From: Chitinophagaceae bacterium | GTDB lineage: Bacteria; Bacteroidota; Bacteroidia; Chitinophagales; Chitinophagaceae | Assembly (NCBI GenBank): GCA_016713965.1 | Contig: JADJOC010000005.1 | Coordinates: 14,327-78,326 of the forward strand | Direction of reading: 5' to 3' | DNA length: 64,000 bases | Shown here: positions 37,007-45,334 of the stretch, in pieces | Layout of the letters: every line of letters starts with the position of its first letter | Numbering within the stretch: position 1 is the stretch's first letter | Translations under genes and position numbers: made by a program | The notes under the pieces: generated by a model | What the model was told of the DNA's origin: nothing | What the model saw: the letters and a program-made list of their open reading frames with translations, nothing else | Databases searched by the model: none

Positions 37007-37546
37007 TTAAACATCTTTGAGTAAACAATCAGATTCCCTCATCAGCAAATATTTTTCTTCATTAATTTCTATATATGTTCCAACACCTTGCCCAAACTTT
37101 ACCCTATCTCCTTTTTTAATTTCCATTGATTCATTAAATTTTCCTTTGCCAGCAGAAATAACTAATCCCATTTGTATTTTTTCTTTTATCCCATCAGGAA
37201 TTATTAAACCACCTTTTGATTTGGTTTTAGCATCATCTAATTTTACCAAAATCCTATCTTCTAATAAGATTACTTCATCCCCATCTAAAATAATTAAAAC
37301 ATCAGTCTCCTTTAAAATAAAATATTTTTTACCATTTTCTTCAAACTCAATTACATTACTATAATATATAGTGTTCCCAATTTTTACAGTCATTTTTCGT
37401 CCAGTAATACCACCACCAACTGCTATTACTTTACCACTAATATATTTTTTTTTTACTGAATCACGAATTATTATACCCCCCTTAGTTTCACTTGATACCT
37501 CAAAAGGCTCTACTATTATTCTATCTTGTAATGGCCTAATTCTCAT
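37007..37546 (-). CDS. groES: Tandem GroES: two co-chaperonin domains in one chain, 179 aa
   Basis: Two cpn10 domains in one protein. Domain 1 is residues 1-87 (RIRPLQDRIIVEPFEVSSET to ILKETDVLIIL) and domain 2 is residues 92-179 (VILLEDRILVKLDDAKTKSK to LLMRESDCLL). Both carry the LxDRIxV start, a GGIII/GGLII loop edge and a final DxL strand. Bacterial GroES is normally a single domain of about 95 aa in a seven-member ring; a fused pair is otherwise known from plastid Cpn20/21. It overlaps the GroEL start region by 11 nt, so both are co-expressed. It would close the phage GroEL cage. Confidence 0.85.
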   Translation of the reverse strand: MRIRPLQDRIIVEPFEVSSETKGGIIIRDSVKKKYISGKVIAVGGGITGRKMTVKIGNTIYYSNVIEFEENGKKYFILKETDVLIILDGDEVILLEDRILVKLDDAKTKSKGGLIIPDGIKEKIQMGLVISAGKGKFNESMEIKKGDRVKFGQGVGTYIEINEEKYLLMRESDCLLKDV

Positions 37547-39125
37547 TTGTTTTTATTTTTTCTAGTGAAATAATAGATTCTGTTGTTAAAAAAATTGCAG
37601 CAATAGATGATGAGTTTTCCAAAGCTGTTCTTACTACTTTTGTTGGATCAACAATACCAGATTTAAAAAAATTCTCTATTTCATTTGTTTTTACATTATA
37701 CCCAATTCCATAATCACTTTTCATAATTTCATTTATATAAATATTAGGTTCTACATCTGCATTATATAAAATTTGTTTAAATGGAGATTCTAGTGATTTT
37801 TTAAGAATAGAAACTCCAATGCTTTCGTCTTCATTTTCACAAATAATATCAATATCTTTTAAAGCATGTAAGTATGTAACTCCACCACCAGCTACAAACC
37901 CTTCTTCTACTGCTGCTTTGGTAGCACATAAAGCATCATCTATTCTATCCTTTTTTTCCTTAATCTCTGTTTCCGTAAACCCTCCTATACTTAACACAGC
38001 CACGCCATTTTTTAATTTAGCTAATCTTGATTTAAGGTTTTCTTTTTCATAATTAGATTCAGCTTCTTCCATTTGATTTTTTATTTGATTACACCTGCTT
38101 TCAATATCTTCCTTAATACCATGCCCGCCAACTATTGTACAACTATCTTTAGTTATTGTTATTTTATCTGCACTACCCAACATATCAATAGTAGTATTGT
38201 CCAACCTAAACCCTTTTTCTTCTGAAATGCAAGTAGCATTTATTAATGTTGCAATATCATCCATAACAAAAAATCTATTACCCCCAAATTCAGGTAATTT
38301 TATTGCACAAACAGATAATAATCCCCTCAATTTATTCACTACCATTGTTGCCAATGCTTCACCATCAAGGTCTTCCGAAATAATTAATAACGGACGGCCA
38401 GTTTGAGAAACTTTTTCTAAAATATGTAAAATATCTTTAATGGCAGAAATCTTTTTATCATAAATTAGAATGTAAGGATTATTTAATTCTGCCTGCATTT
38501 TTTCACTGTTAGTTACAAAGTAGGGAGATAAATATCCCCTTTCTATTCTCATTCCTTCAACCAAATTTACAGTAGTTTCATGTCCTTGTGATTCTTCAAC
38601 AGTAATCAAACCATCCCTACCAACTTTTTCCATAGCTTCTGCAATCAATTCCCCAATAAAAGAATCATTATTTGCAGAAATGGAAGCTATTTGTTTTAAT
38701 AAATCATTATTATCAATAGGTTTAGAGATTTTATTAATGTTTTTTACTACTTCTTTAGTAGCCTTTTCGATACCTCTTTTTAAATCCATTGCATTTGCGC
38801 CTAATTCAATAGCCTTAATTCCTGCATTTATAATGGCTTGTGCCAAAACAGTTGCCGTAGTTGTGCCATCACCCGAAACATCAACAGTCTTAGATGCTAC
38901 TTCTTTGATTAAAGATGCTCCCATATTTTCAACAGGATCAGACAATTTAATTGATTTTGCCACAGTTACCCCATCTTTGGTTATATGAGGATACCCAAAT
39001 TCTCTTTCAATAATAACATTCTTCCCTTTTGCTCCTAATGTACTTTTTACAGCATCAGCAAGAATATTGATACCTTTTACTATTTTTTTTCTTCCATCTG
39101 ACCCTGATGTTACGATTGTATTCAT
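37536..39125 (-). CDS. groEL: Phage-encoded GroEL chaperonin, 529 aa
   Basis: ATG 39125. It has the ATP-site motifs KDGVTVAK (about 50-57) and SGDGTTTATVL (about 84-94). It also has the equatorial signature ALCATKAAVEEGFVAGGG and the C-terminal GIVDPTKVVRTALENSSS. It ends EKIKTNEN, without the flexible GGM repeats of most bacterial GroELs. Length is near the usual 545. It lies in a cassette with the tandem GroES and probably folds large virion proteins or replaces host GroEL during infection. It is transcribed with the virion genes. Confidence 0.95.
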   Translation of the reverse strand: MNTIVTSGSDGRKKIVKGINILADAVKSTLGAKGKNVIIEREFGYPHITKDGVTVAKSIKLSDPVENMGASLIKEVASKTVDVSGDGTTTATVLAQAIINAGIKAIELGANAMDLKRGIEKATKEVVKNINKISKPIDNNDLLKQIASISANNDSFIGELIAEAMEKVGRDGLITVEESQGHETTVNLVEGMRIERGYLSPYFVTNSEKMQAELNNPYILIYDKKISAIKDILHILEKVSQTGRPLLIISEDLDGEALATMVVNKLRGLLSVCAIKLPEFGGNRFFVMDDIATLINATCISEEKGFRLDNTTIDMLGSADKITITKDSCTIVGGHGIKEDIESRCNQIKNQMEEAESNYEKENLKSRLAKLKNGVAVLSIGGFTETEIKEKKDRIDDALCATKAAVEEGFVAGGGVTYLHALKDIDIICENEDESIGVSILKKSLESPFKQILYNADVEPNIYINEIMKSDYGIGYNVKTNEIENFFKSGIVDPTKVVRTALENSSSIAAIFLTTESIISLEKIKTNEN

Positions 39126-39146
39126 ATTGATTTTTATATTTTATGA

Positions 39147-39215
39147 TTAATTATTTGTACTTGATACCTCAAAAGGCTCTACTATTATTCTGTCTTGTAA
39201 TGGTTTTACTTTCAT
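39147..39215 (-). pseudogene. GroES N-terminal remnant (22 codons) upstream of groEL
   Basis: A short frame encoding MKVKPLQDRIIVEPFEVSST plus two Asn ends 21 nt before the groEL start. Apart from its first codons it nearly equals the N-terminus of the tandem GroES. A run of 32 identical bases is shared with 37498-37546 region, so the duplication is recent. The ATG overlaps the TGA of the preceding gene (ATGA). It may be a leftover of a groES-groEL order, or act as a translated leader for groEL. Confidence 0.75.
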
Positions 39216-39811
39216 ACTGTAACTGTTTGTTTATTTAAATCTGTAATTGTTTCTCCCTCTTTTATATAAATTACTTTATCAATAATAATAAAGTGTTTAT
39301 ATGGAGTATTAGTATTGTATTCAATAACATTTGCAATTTCTCCAGTTGAATAAACTTGAATTTTTTTAATTGAATTTGCTGGTGATAATCTTCCCATATC
39401 AAAATGATCTTCTTTACTAAAATAAAGAATTGTAGTGTGATCTTTTTGTTCTGCTTGAATAATTGTAACAGAAATTGATAAATACCCCTTTATATCTTTA
39501 TTATTTATAGTAAATAAATACCCATCAAAATATAATTGATAAAGAAAATCAGGTGTAATTTCGTTAGAAGGGGGATATTGTACTGCAATAACTTTTTTAA
39601 TTTCTTCAAAATCATCCCCATCTAAAATTAGATATGACAACCCGTCTAATTTTGGGTAATTATAAAAATCTAAATATCTGGAATATTCGTGCAATAGTTT
39701 AATTGGTTTAATAATATCATCATTATTAAATTTGGATATTTTTTCTTCTTTATAAACATCAAGAAAAATTAATAGCCTTTTTAAATTGTCATAAATTGCT
39801 TTGTTCGTCAT
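39212..39811 (-). CDS. Hypothetical protein, 199 aa
   Basis: I start at ATG 39811 (MTNKAIYDNL) since the longer frame begins without ATG inside the upstream gene. Mixed alpha/beta, acidic, with FDMGRLSPANSIKKIQVYST in the second half. It sits between a GroES-fold-like gene and groEL, with its TGA overlapping the GroES remnant's ATG. Not recognised; perhaps linked to chaperonin use. Confidence 0.55.
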   Translation of the reverse strand: MTNKAIYDNLKRLLIFLDVYKEEKISKFNNDDIIKPIKLLHEYSRYLDFYNYPKLDGLSYLILDGDDFEEIKKVIAVQYPPSNEITPDFLYQLYFDGYLFTINNKDIKGYLSISVTIIQAEQKDHTTILYFSKEDHFDMGRLSPANSIKKIQVYSTGEIANVIEYNTNTPYKHFIIIDKVIYIKEGETITDLNKQTVTV

Positions 39812-39816
39812 ATATT

Positions 39817-40491
39817 TTATTTTATTGGTTTTGCATTTTGCGGAGTAGTACCTACCCATAATTTACCTTCATACAACTGCTCGGTTAAGTTTTCGTCTAT
39901 CGCAATTATTTCCTCTCTGTCATGTGTTTCATTTTCAAAATGCCTGCACCTTACTATGTGTTCATCCACCCCTTTTTCATTTCTAAAAAGTATGTTGTAA
40001 TCACATGCTTTCAATGTTTTAACTACTTTACCTTTGTATTCCCCTGTTTTTATAAATAAGGTGTCTTTGAATAGTTTTGGGGTTAAACCTACCAGCCTAC
40101 CTTCGTAGGGCTTATATACCCTTTCAGCAATCGCAAATCCTTTGGTTGGCTTCCATTCTTCATCTCCCACCATCTTCCATAAAAAACACTCTGCTTCTAC
40201 AAAGCTATAAATTTTTATTCCAGATGCAATTTCTTCGCCACTTAACCCACTATGATTGGTTATTAAGTTGGAATCATGTGCGCTGTTAAAATGGAACAAC
40301 AACAAAGCATCTGTGGGGATATGCTCTGCTGATATTACTACTCCTAATATTTGTTGGGTGTAACTTCTATCCAGGTTATCATACTTACGCTCTACCCTTA
40401 TAGTAGTTCCATCTGAAAAGGTATAGAAGTTCTTTTGCTCTGTATCTACCTTTACTATTACTCTGCCTTGTACGTGTTTTAGTTTGTTCAT
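39817..40491 (-). CDS. GroES-region conserved-type protein, 224 aa
   Basis: ATG 40491. It begins VQGRVIVKVDTEQKNFYTFS and contains LGVVISAEHIPTDALLLFHF, a strand order resembling the beta-barrel of GroES (RVxVK... then a VIS/VxAxG turn then a raised loop). The second half is unlike cpn10 (CDYNILFRNEKGVDEHIVRC). It may be an enlarged co-chaperonin-like barrel; the resemblance is weak and by eye. It lies immediately downstream of the glycosyltransferases in the same operon (4-nt overlap). Confidence 0.5.
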   Translation of the reverse strand: MNKLKHVQGRVIVKVDTEQKNFYTFSDGTTIRVERKYDNLDRSYTQQILGVVISAEHIPTDALLLFHFNSAHDSNLITNHSGLSGEEIASGIKIYSFVEAECFLWKMVGDEEWKPTKGFAIAERVYKPYEGRLVGLTPKLFKDTLFIKTGEYKGKVVKTLKACDYNILFRNEKGVDEHIVRCRHFENETHDREEIIAIDENLTEQLYEGKLWVGTTPQNAKPIK

Positions 40492-41249
40492 GGTCTGTTT
40501 TTAATCCAGTCTAACATAATTTTTGGATGTGGGTAATCAATAATACTTAAATCTGTTTTTGGGTCAAACCATAAATCAGGGTTAAATAATTCTTCCTGAT
40601 CTAATTTTTTATCGTAATCCATTCCAAAAACATCCCTTTGCATATTGATAACCTTTGATTTCATTACTTCTTTTTTTCTTACAAATCCATAATGCCAAAT
40701 ATCAATATCATTTACATAATCCATTATACATTGTGCATCTATACTTTCAGCATCTCCTATTGATCGGTAACAAGTTTTTGCAAGCCTTATTATTTGAGTG
40801 CTACATGGTTTTCTTTCATGTGGAACATTCAAATAATGGTAAGGAGTTTTCCAAAGATTTATCCGTGTACACATAAATGCTTCCTTACCTGTTTTAACCG
40901 CTTTTATTATTGCATCATAACTTTTTTCATGGATTATTTCATCTGCTTGAAGATTGAGTTGGTACTCATATCCTGCTTTTTCTGCTGCTTCAATGGCTAT
41001 GTTGGTAAAGTAATTTAGTTTTTCTTTACCATGTTGCTCATGCCATGATTCAGGTAAAAGCCTTATAAAGGTTGTTTTATCATCACATAAATTAAGTAGT
41101 ATATCTTTATCTGTATCATCATCTGACCCTGCATCTAAAATAAACACATGATCGCAAAATTCTTTCAAACATTTGATTGATTCAGCATAACAATAATCAA
41201 ATGTTTTTCCATTTCGCACAAATAAAGTTCCAGCTAATTTTTTACTCAT
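40488..41249 (-). CDS. Family 2-like glycosyltransferase, 253 aa
   Basis: ATG 41249. N-terminal GT-A features: GTLFVRNGKTFDYC, then VFILDAGSDDDTDKDI (nucleotide-binding D..S.DDT), and LNLQADEIIH, where ADE (residues 102-104) stands in for the usual DxD. These enzymes transfer a sugar from a nucleotide donor to a glycan or protein. It overlaps both neighbours by 4 nt in the glycan cassette. The acceptor is unknown. Confidence 0.7.
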   Translation of the reverse strand: MSKKLAGTLFVRNGKTFDYCYAESIKCLKEFCDHVFILDAGSDDDTDKDILLNLCDDKTTFIRLLPESWHEQHGKEKLNYFTNIAIEAAEKAGYEYQLNLQADEIIHEKSYDAIIKAVKTGKEAFMCTRINLWKTPYHYLNVPHERKPCSTQIIRLAKTCYRSIGDAESIDAQCIMDYVNDIDIWHYGFVRKKEVMKSKVINMQRDVFGMDYDKKLDQEELFNPDLWFDPKTDLSIIDYPHPKIMLDWIKNRP

Positions 41250-41968
41250 ACTATAAATTTACCTTTTAAATCAATATCATCATAATCCTTTAAACGCTCC
41301 CTTATATAATCCATACGCATATTTATTTCCCATTCCCTATCCATGTGGTTAGCTACATTCCAAGATAGTTTACCAAAGTGAATATGCGAGCCATAATCCA
41401 TTCCTAATACATCTTTATCAATATTACCTTTCTTTCTATCAATTTGATGATGCGTAAACCCGTGTTCAAATATCTTTTCTGTCATCCAGCTTCCAACATC
41501 GTAACTCCAATCTGTTGTATCTCTAAATGTATGTACCCCTTTTTCTTTCATCGCTTCAATATCAAACATAAAAAACCATGCTCCTATACGTGGTTTAACT
41601 GGTGCATTTAATTGATCGCCTGTAATTAATTCCCCCGCTACCTTACATTTTTCGTTTAATAATGGCAAATACTTATCATATACATTTTCTAAAAACTCTA
41701 CATCGGTATCGCACAGTAAAACATATTTTGTTTCTATATTAGTATATACAATATTAACAGATTGTTCATGCCCGTGATTAATGATAAAATCATAAAATGG
41801 TATTTTATTTTCTTTTAACCATTCTTTAGAACCGTCATCGCTCCCATTATCCACCAGTAATAATTTTAAAGGCTCTCCTTTATAGTGATGCTTAACAAAA
41901 CTTTTTAACATCAATTCCATTACCGTTTTGTTATTCCAGCTTACTGAAACTAAGGTTATATCTTGCAT
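41246..41968 (-). CDS. Family 2 glycosyltransferase, 240 aa
   Basis: ATG 41968. Classic GT2 layout: ITLVSVSWNN start, LLLVDNGSDDGS, and YVLLCDTDVEF with the DTD metal-binding triad (Asp87-Asp89). The later WSYDVGSWMTEKIFEHGFTH region would bind the acceptor. It is in the middle of the leftward glycan cassette with 4-nt overlap to the next gene. Probable target: virion proteins, host glycan or DNA. Confidence 0.8.
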   Translation of the reverse strand: MQDITLVSVSWNNKTVMELMLKSFVKHHYKGEPLKLLLVDNGSDDGSKEWLKENKIPFYDFIINHGHEQSVNIVYTNIETKYVLLCDTDVEFLENVYDKYLPLLNEKCKVAGELITGDQLNAPVKPRIGAWFFMFDIEAMKEKGVHTFRDTTDWSYDVGSWMTEKIFEHGFTHHQIDRKKGNIDKDVLGMDYGSHIHFGKLSWNVANHMDREWEINMRMDYIRERLKDYDDIDLKGKFIV

Positions 41969-42595
41969 TTACATTTTTTTAATGATAACTAATCCGCAAC
42001 TTGTAAAAATCCATTCGATGTTTTTTTCAAAATAAGTGGCATCGTATTTTTTTACGGCTTCCTGCTTGTTGGCACAAATAAAACTATTGGGTATTTTGCC
42101 ATTCATTTGTACCTCTCCTACCATATCCTTTATCCTGTCTATTATTTTCACTTTTTCATTCCAGCGAGAATCATATCCGCACAAAACATCCTCGATGCAA
42201 TACAAGCCTCCACTCTTTAAAAGAGGAAATAAAGTGTTAAATGAAATTAATTGATGCTCTCCTATATGTGATCCATCGTCAATAATAATATCAAATGAAG
42301 GATGTAAATCAAATAAATTCATTAATTGAGAATGAGAACTTTGGTCGCATATTATTGTTCTTATTCTTTCTGAATTAAATTGTTTTTTATCTTCAATATC
42401 AATACCTACTACATCTGCATTTACAAAGTATTCTTTCCACATTTTTAGTGATGCCCCTTCCCAAACTCCTATTTCTAATAAATTTTTAACCTTATCTTTT
42501 AACGGGCTAAAAAACATCTCATAATATTGTAAATAATTATGACAAGTAGATGCTTTATCTGTTTGATATTTTAAACCCAATTCATCTAAACTCAT
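41969..42595 (-). CDS. Class I SAM-dependent methyltransferase, 208 aa
   Basis: ATG 42595. Motif I LLEIGVWEGASLKMW (about residues 39-53), VVGIDIED (motif II), IIIDDGSHIGEHQ and LLKSGGLYCIEDV match macrocin/CmcI-type sugar or small-molecule O-methyltransferases. The DDGSH string is typical of that group. It sits among glycosyltransferases, so O-methylation of a glycan is the likely reaction. Overlaps the GT17 gene by 4 nt. Confidence 0.8.
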   Translation of the reverse strand: MSLDELGLKYQTDKASTCHNYLQYYEMFFSPLKDKVKNLLEIGVWEGASLKMWKEYFVNADVVGIDIEDKKQFNSERIRTIICDQSSHSQLMNLFDLHPSFDIIIDDGSHIGEHQLISFNTLFPLLKSGGLYCIEDVLCGYDSRWNEKVKIIDRIKDMVGEVQMNGKIPNSFICANKQEAVKKYDATYFEKNIEWIFTSCGLVIIKKM

Positions 42596-43356
42596 ATTTG
42601 TTTTATTAAATGTGAAAATTGTTCTTTATTTTTTTGTACATATTCAGGAAAACTATCATCAATCTCCACAAATGGCCATAAATCATGTGGCTCATTTGAC
42701 CATAAAGACTGCCCTATTTCTAATTTATGTTTCAGCACTTCTTCATTATTAAGTTTTGGCGTGTTACATTCCTGATGTGAAAAACTATCCAACTTATTTC
42801 TTATAGCTTCCACACCACCCAAATACGACCAATGCCAGCCAGCGTGTTCTATTTGGTTATCAAAGCCACTATTTCGGACTTCATTTGGTGTTTTATCTTT
42901 CAGGTAACTATAAGGCATAATCCTTGAAGACTTCCAACTTTGTTTCCCTTCTATACAATTTAAAAAGTAACCAAACTTATCCATTACTAATGCCGTCTGC
43001 CCCATCCCTATATGGTAATTTTTTATGGCTTGCGCTCTAGGTATTTCGTCCGCATCGCCTATAATAACTATATCACTATCATTACAATTTTCTAATCCCA
43101 ATATAATATTATTTCTTTGGAATTTTTCATTATCCCATGCATTCCCATTGTTAGGTGGATTATTAATTATCCCATGAATAATATTGTATCCCCTAAATTC
43201 ATCATAATTTTCTTTAAAAAATAGTGGTTTAGGTTTTCCCGTAAAGGAGTGAGTACATTCTACCAATACATGATTTACATTTAGTGGTTTTAATTCTTCG
43301 CACCTTATTTTTAATAAATCAAATTCCTTAAAAAAGGTAAAGCAGTCGTATATCAT
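42592..43356 (-). CDS. GT17-type (beta-1,4-N-acetylglucosaminyltransferase-like) glycosyltransferase, 254 aa
   Basis: ATG 43356. The N-terminus IYDCFTFFKEFDLLKIRCEE, the string WDNEKFQRNNI and IVIIGDADEIPRA (Asp101, Asp103) match the GT17 family (MGAT3-like), which also occurs in bacteria and giant viruses. These add GlcNAc to glycans. It overlaps both neighbours by 4 nt. The donor and acceptor cannot be told from sequence. Confidence 0.8.
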   Translation of the reverse strand: MIYDCFTFFKEFDLLKIRCEELKPLNVNHVLVECTHSFTGKPKPLFFKENYDEFRGYNIIHGIINNPPNNGNAWDNEKFQRNNIILGLENCNDSDIVIIGDADEIPRAQAIKNYHIGMGQTALVMDKFGYFLNCIEGKQSWKSSRIMPYSYLKDKTPNEVRNSGFDNQIEHAGWHWSYLGGVEAIRNKLDSFSHQECNTPKLNNEEVLKHKLEIGQSLWSNEPHDLWPFVEIDDSFPEYVQKNKEQFSHLIKQI

Positions 43357-44768
43357 TGTTGGTGAAATTTATTAATAGTATCAATTACAGTTTCGTAATC
43401 AGTTTTGCAACATTGCAAATGTTTTTCATCTCCAAAGTAAGCGCAGTCTTGTCCTTTTGTTCCTCCTACAATATGCCAGCATCCAGCTTTATCACAATTA
43501 CTTTGTATAATTTCTACATTGGTTAAATCAGGATGGATGTAATCAGGATTTACCGAGCCGAAAAACAATATGCAAGGTTTATTATAGGCTACGGCAATTC
43601 CCGCTGGTGCGCTATCTTCTCCAATAAAAAAATCACATCCTGCAATTAACCATTTTAACACCCCTACTTTACCAAAGGTATTGTAATGTTGCCCACATTT
43701 ATTATTTCCACTACCTATTTGTAAAACAAAATACCCTAATGCTTCCAAATGTTTTTGCACTTTCTTCCAATCAACTCCTAAAATATTTCTATGAGGTGTT
43801 GAACGATCGTCATTATGAATGACAACATATTTTTTAAAAGGTTTTGTTACTTCATCTACCAAAGGCCAAAGGATAGGGCGTGTAAGTGTGTAATCTTTAA
43901 TACCACAAAATTCAAAGTAGCTTTTTTGATAGTTTTGGCATGGCTTAACTTCGTATGCCATATCAAGATTAATTTCTTTTTCTGGCTTAATCCTGCCAAT
44001 ATCAAACTGTGAAATATGTTTTATAGGGAAATAATGTTGCTCAAATAACGCAAAGCAATCTGCTGGAATATCCAGCACTACATTATATCCTTGCATGTAA
44101 AAATGCCGCATAATAGGCTCTAAAATAACAATATCTCCTATTGCACCCGAACGTTTTAAAATAACCGTAGGTTTATACGGCTCATGAAAATATCCATGAA
44201 AACCAAATGTTTTACTTGCTGGCTCTCTTAATTCATAAGCAAACCTATCAGCAACATGCTCTGGTGCAAATTTAATCCCGTGCTTACCTTTTAAATAATC
44301 ACCGTATAAAATACAAATAGACTGATCTTCGGGATGGCAAATGTCAATTAAATCATCTGTTCCTAATATTGTTTGCAGTTTTTTTGAGCGCAAAGAAAAC
44401 CCACCATTCCCTACATTTCTTCCATGCTGGTACAACCACGGTGCGCCAATGTAATCATAATTTAAAAAGTAATTACCCCATACACTACCATCCAATACCC
44501 AAGCATCATGTTGTGTTACTAATACATAATCTGTATCAAAATATTTATATAACTCCTTCACCACGAAATCACTATAATCTTCTTTACTTTTTATGGATGG
44601 TATTTGCACAACTTCAATACCTTCTATTTCTAAAGGTATATCCGTTAAAAACTTAACGGCTGCAAACTCACATTGCTTCATAGATTTTTGTAAAGAATCT
44701 ACTGCTTTCCCGTAATTATAACAGTCTGCTAACACTAAACAAACATTTGGTAATTTTATTCTATTCAT
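43353..44768 (-). CDS. Fusion of DUF5672-like and GT9 (heptosyltransferase-like) domains, 471 aa
   Basis: ATG 44768. Residues 1 to about 195 resemble the DUF5672 glycosyltransferase-like family (YVLVTQHDAWVLDGS, YDYIGAPW, VGNGGFSLRSK, HPEDQSIC). Residues about 200-471 resemble GT9 GT-B enzymes (ILKRSGAIGDIVILEPIMRH, then VVIHNDDRSTPHRNILGVDW, then GEDSAPAGIAVAYNKPCILF). GT9 enzymes add heptose or related sugars to surface polysaccharide. A two-enzyme fusion suggests sequential sugar additions. Part of the glycan cassette, with 4-nt overlaps on both sides. Confidence 0.75.
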   Translation of the reverse strand: MNRIKLPNVCLVLADCYNYGKAVDSLQKSMKQCEFAAVKFLTDIPLEIEGIEVVQIPSIKSKEDYSDFVVKELYKYFDTDYVLVTQHDAWVLDGSVWGNYFLNYDYIGAPWLYQHGRNVGNGGFSLRSKKLQTILGTDDLIDICHPEDQSICILYGDYLKGKHGIKFAPEHVADRFAYELREPASKTFGFHGYFHEPYKPTVILKRSGAIGDIVILEPIMRHFYMQGYNVVLDIPADCFALFEQHYFPIKHISQFDIGRIKPEKEINLDMAYEVKPCQNYQKSYFEFCGIKDYTLTRPILWPLVDEVTKPFKKYVVIHNDDRSTPHRNILGVDWKKVQKHLEALGYFVLQIGSGNNKCGQHYNTFGKVGVLKWLIAGCDFFIGEDSAPAGIAVAYNKPCILFFGSVNPDYIHPDLTNVEIIQSNCDKAGCWHIVGGTKGQDCAYFGDEKHLQCCKTDYETVIDTINKFHQQ

Positions 44769-45151
44769 ACAATCATATTGTAAATAAGTTTACTTAATAA
44801 AAAAATAATAGCAAAAGAATTTAGAAAAATTAATGTCAAAATTGGTGAATTTATAAACATAAAATAATCATCATCAAAAAAAAAGGTTTTTAAATAAGAA
44901 TCATCTGCCTTTTTAGTAAAAAATAAATAAAAAAACCTTATTATTAAATATAATAATAATAATATATTTAATGTTATATAAATTGTTATTAAATATTTAA
45001 TTTTTTGTGAGTCAAATTCATTATTATTATTTGTAATAATTGGTATAGGCAGTACTCTTACTTGTGATTGGCAAATAAAAAAACTAAAAATCATTACTAC
45101 AAATAATCCAATTTTTGTTTTCATCATTTTATTTTTGTCTTGCTCTAGCAT
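44765..45151 (-). CDS. Membrane protein with N-terminal signal segment, 128 aa
   Basis: ATG 45151; Met9 or Met10 are also possible and give a cleaner signal-like start (KIGLFVVMIFSFFICQSQ). Further hydrophobic segments (YLITIYITLNILLLLYLIIR and ILTLIFLNSFAIIFLLSKLI) suggest three membrane spans in all. It shares 4 nt with the downstream glycosyltransferase. It may anchor the glycan machinery or export its product; not identified. Confidence 0.5.
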   Translation of the reverse strand: MLEQDKNKMMKTKIGLFVVMIFSFFICQSQVRVLPIPIITNNNNEFDSQKIKYLITIYITLNILLLLYLIIRFFYLFFTKKADDSYLKTFFFDDDYFMFINSPILTLIFLNSFAIIFLLSKLIYNMIV

Positions 45152-45175
45152 AGCTGTTTTCTTTTATTTTCCAAA

Positions 45176-45331
45176 TTATATCTCCGATTCTATTAATTCA
45201 CCATTTTCAATAATACTTATTACTTTATGTTATTTAGTATTAGGTGACCTGCCACCATAATCTATAAAACATATCATATCATCTAATTTTATATTAGATG
45301 CTTTTCTTTTAATAAAAAAAGGAAAATTCAT
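45176..45331 (-). pseudogene. Small gene interrupted by an in-frame TAA
   Basis: From ATG 45331 a frame encodes 33 residues (MNFPFFIKRKASNIKLDDMI and on to RSPNTK), then TAA at 45232-45230. The same frame continues with protein-like HKVISIIENGELIESEI to a TAA at 45176. The simplest reading is a small protein with one nonsense mutation. Read-through cannot be excluded. It lies between two genes of the glycan cassette. Confidence 0.45.
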
Positions 45332-45334
45332 ATA

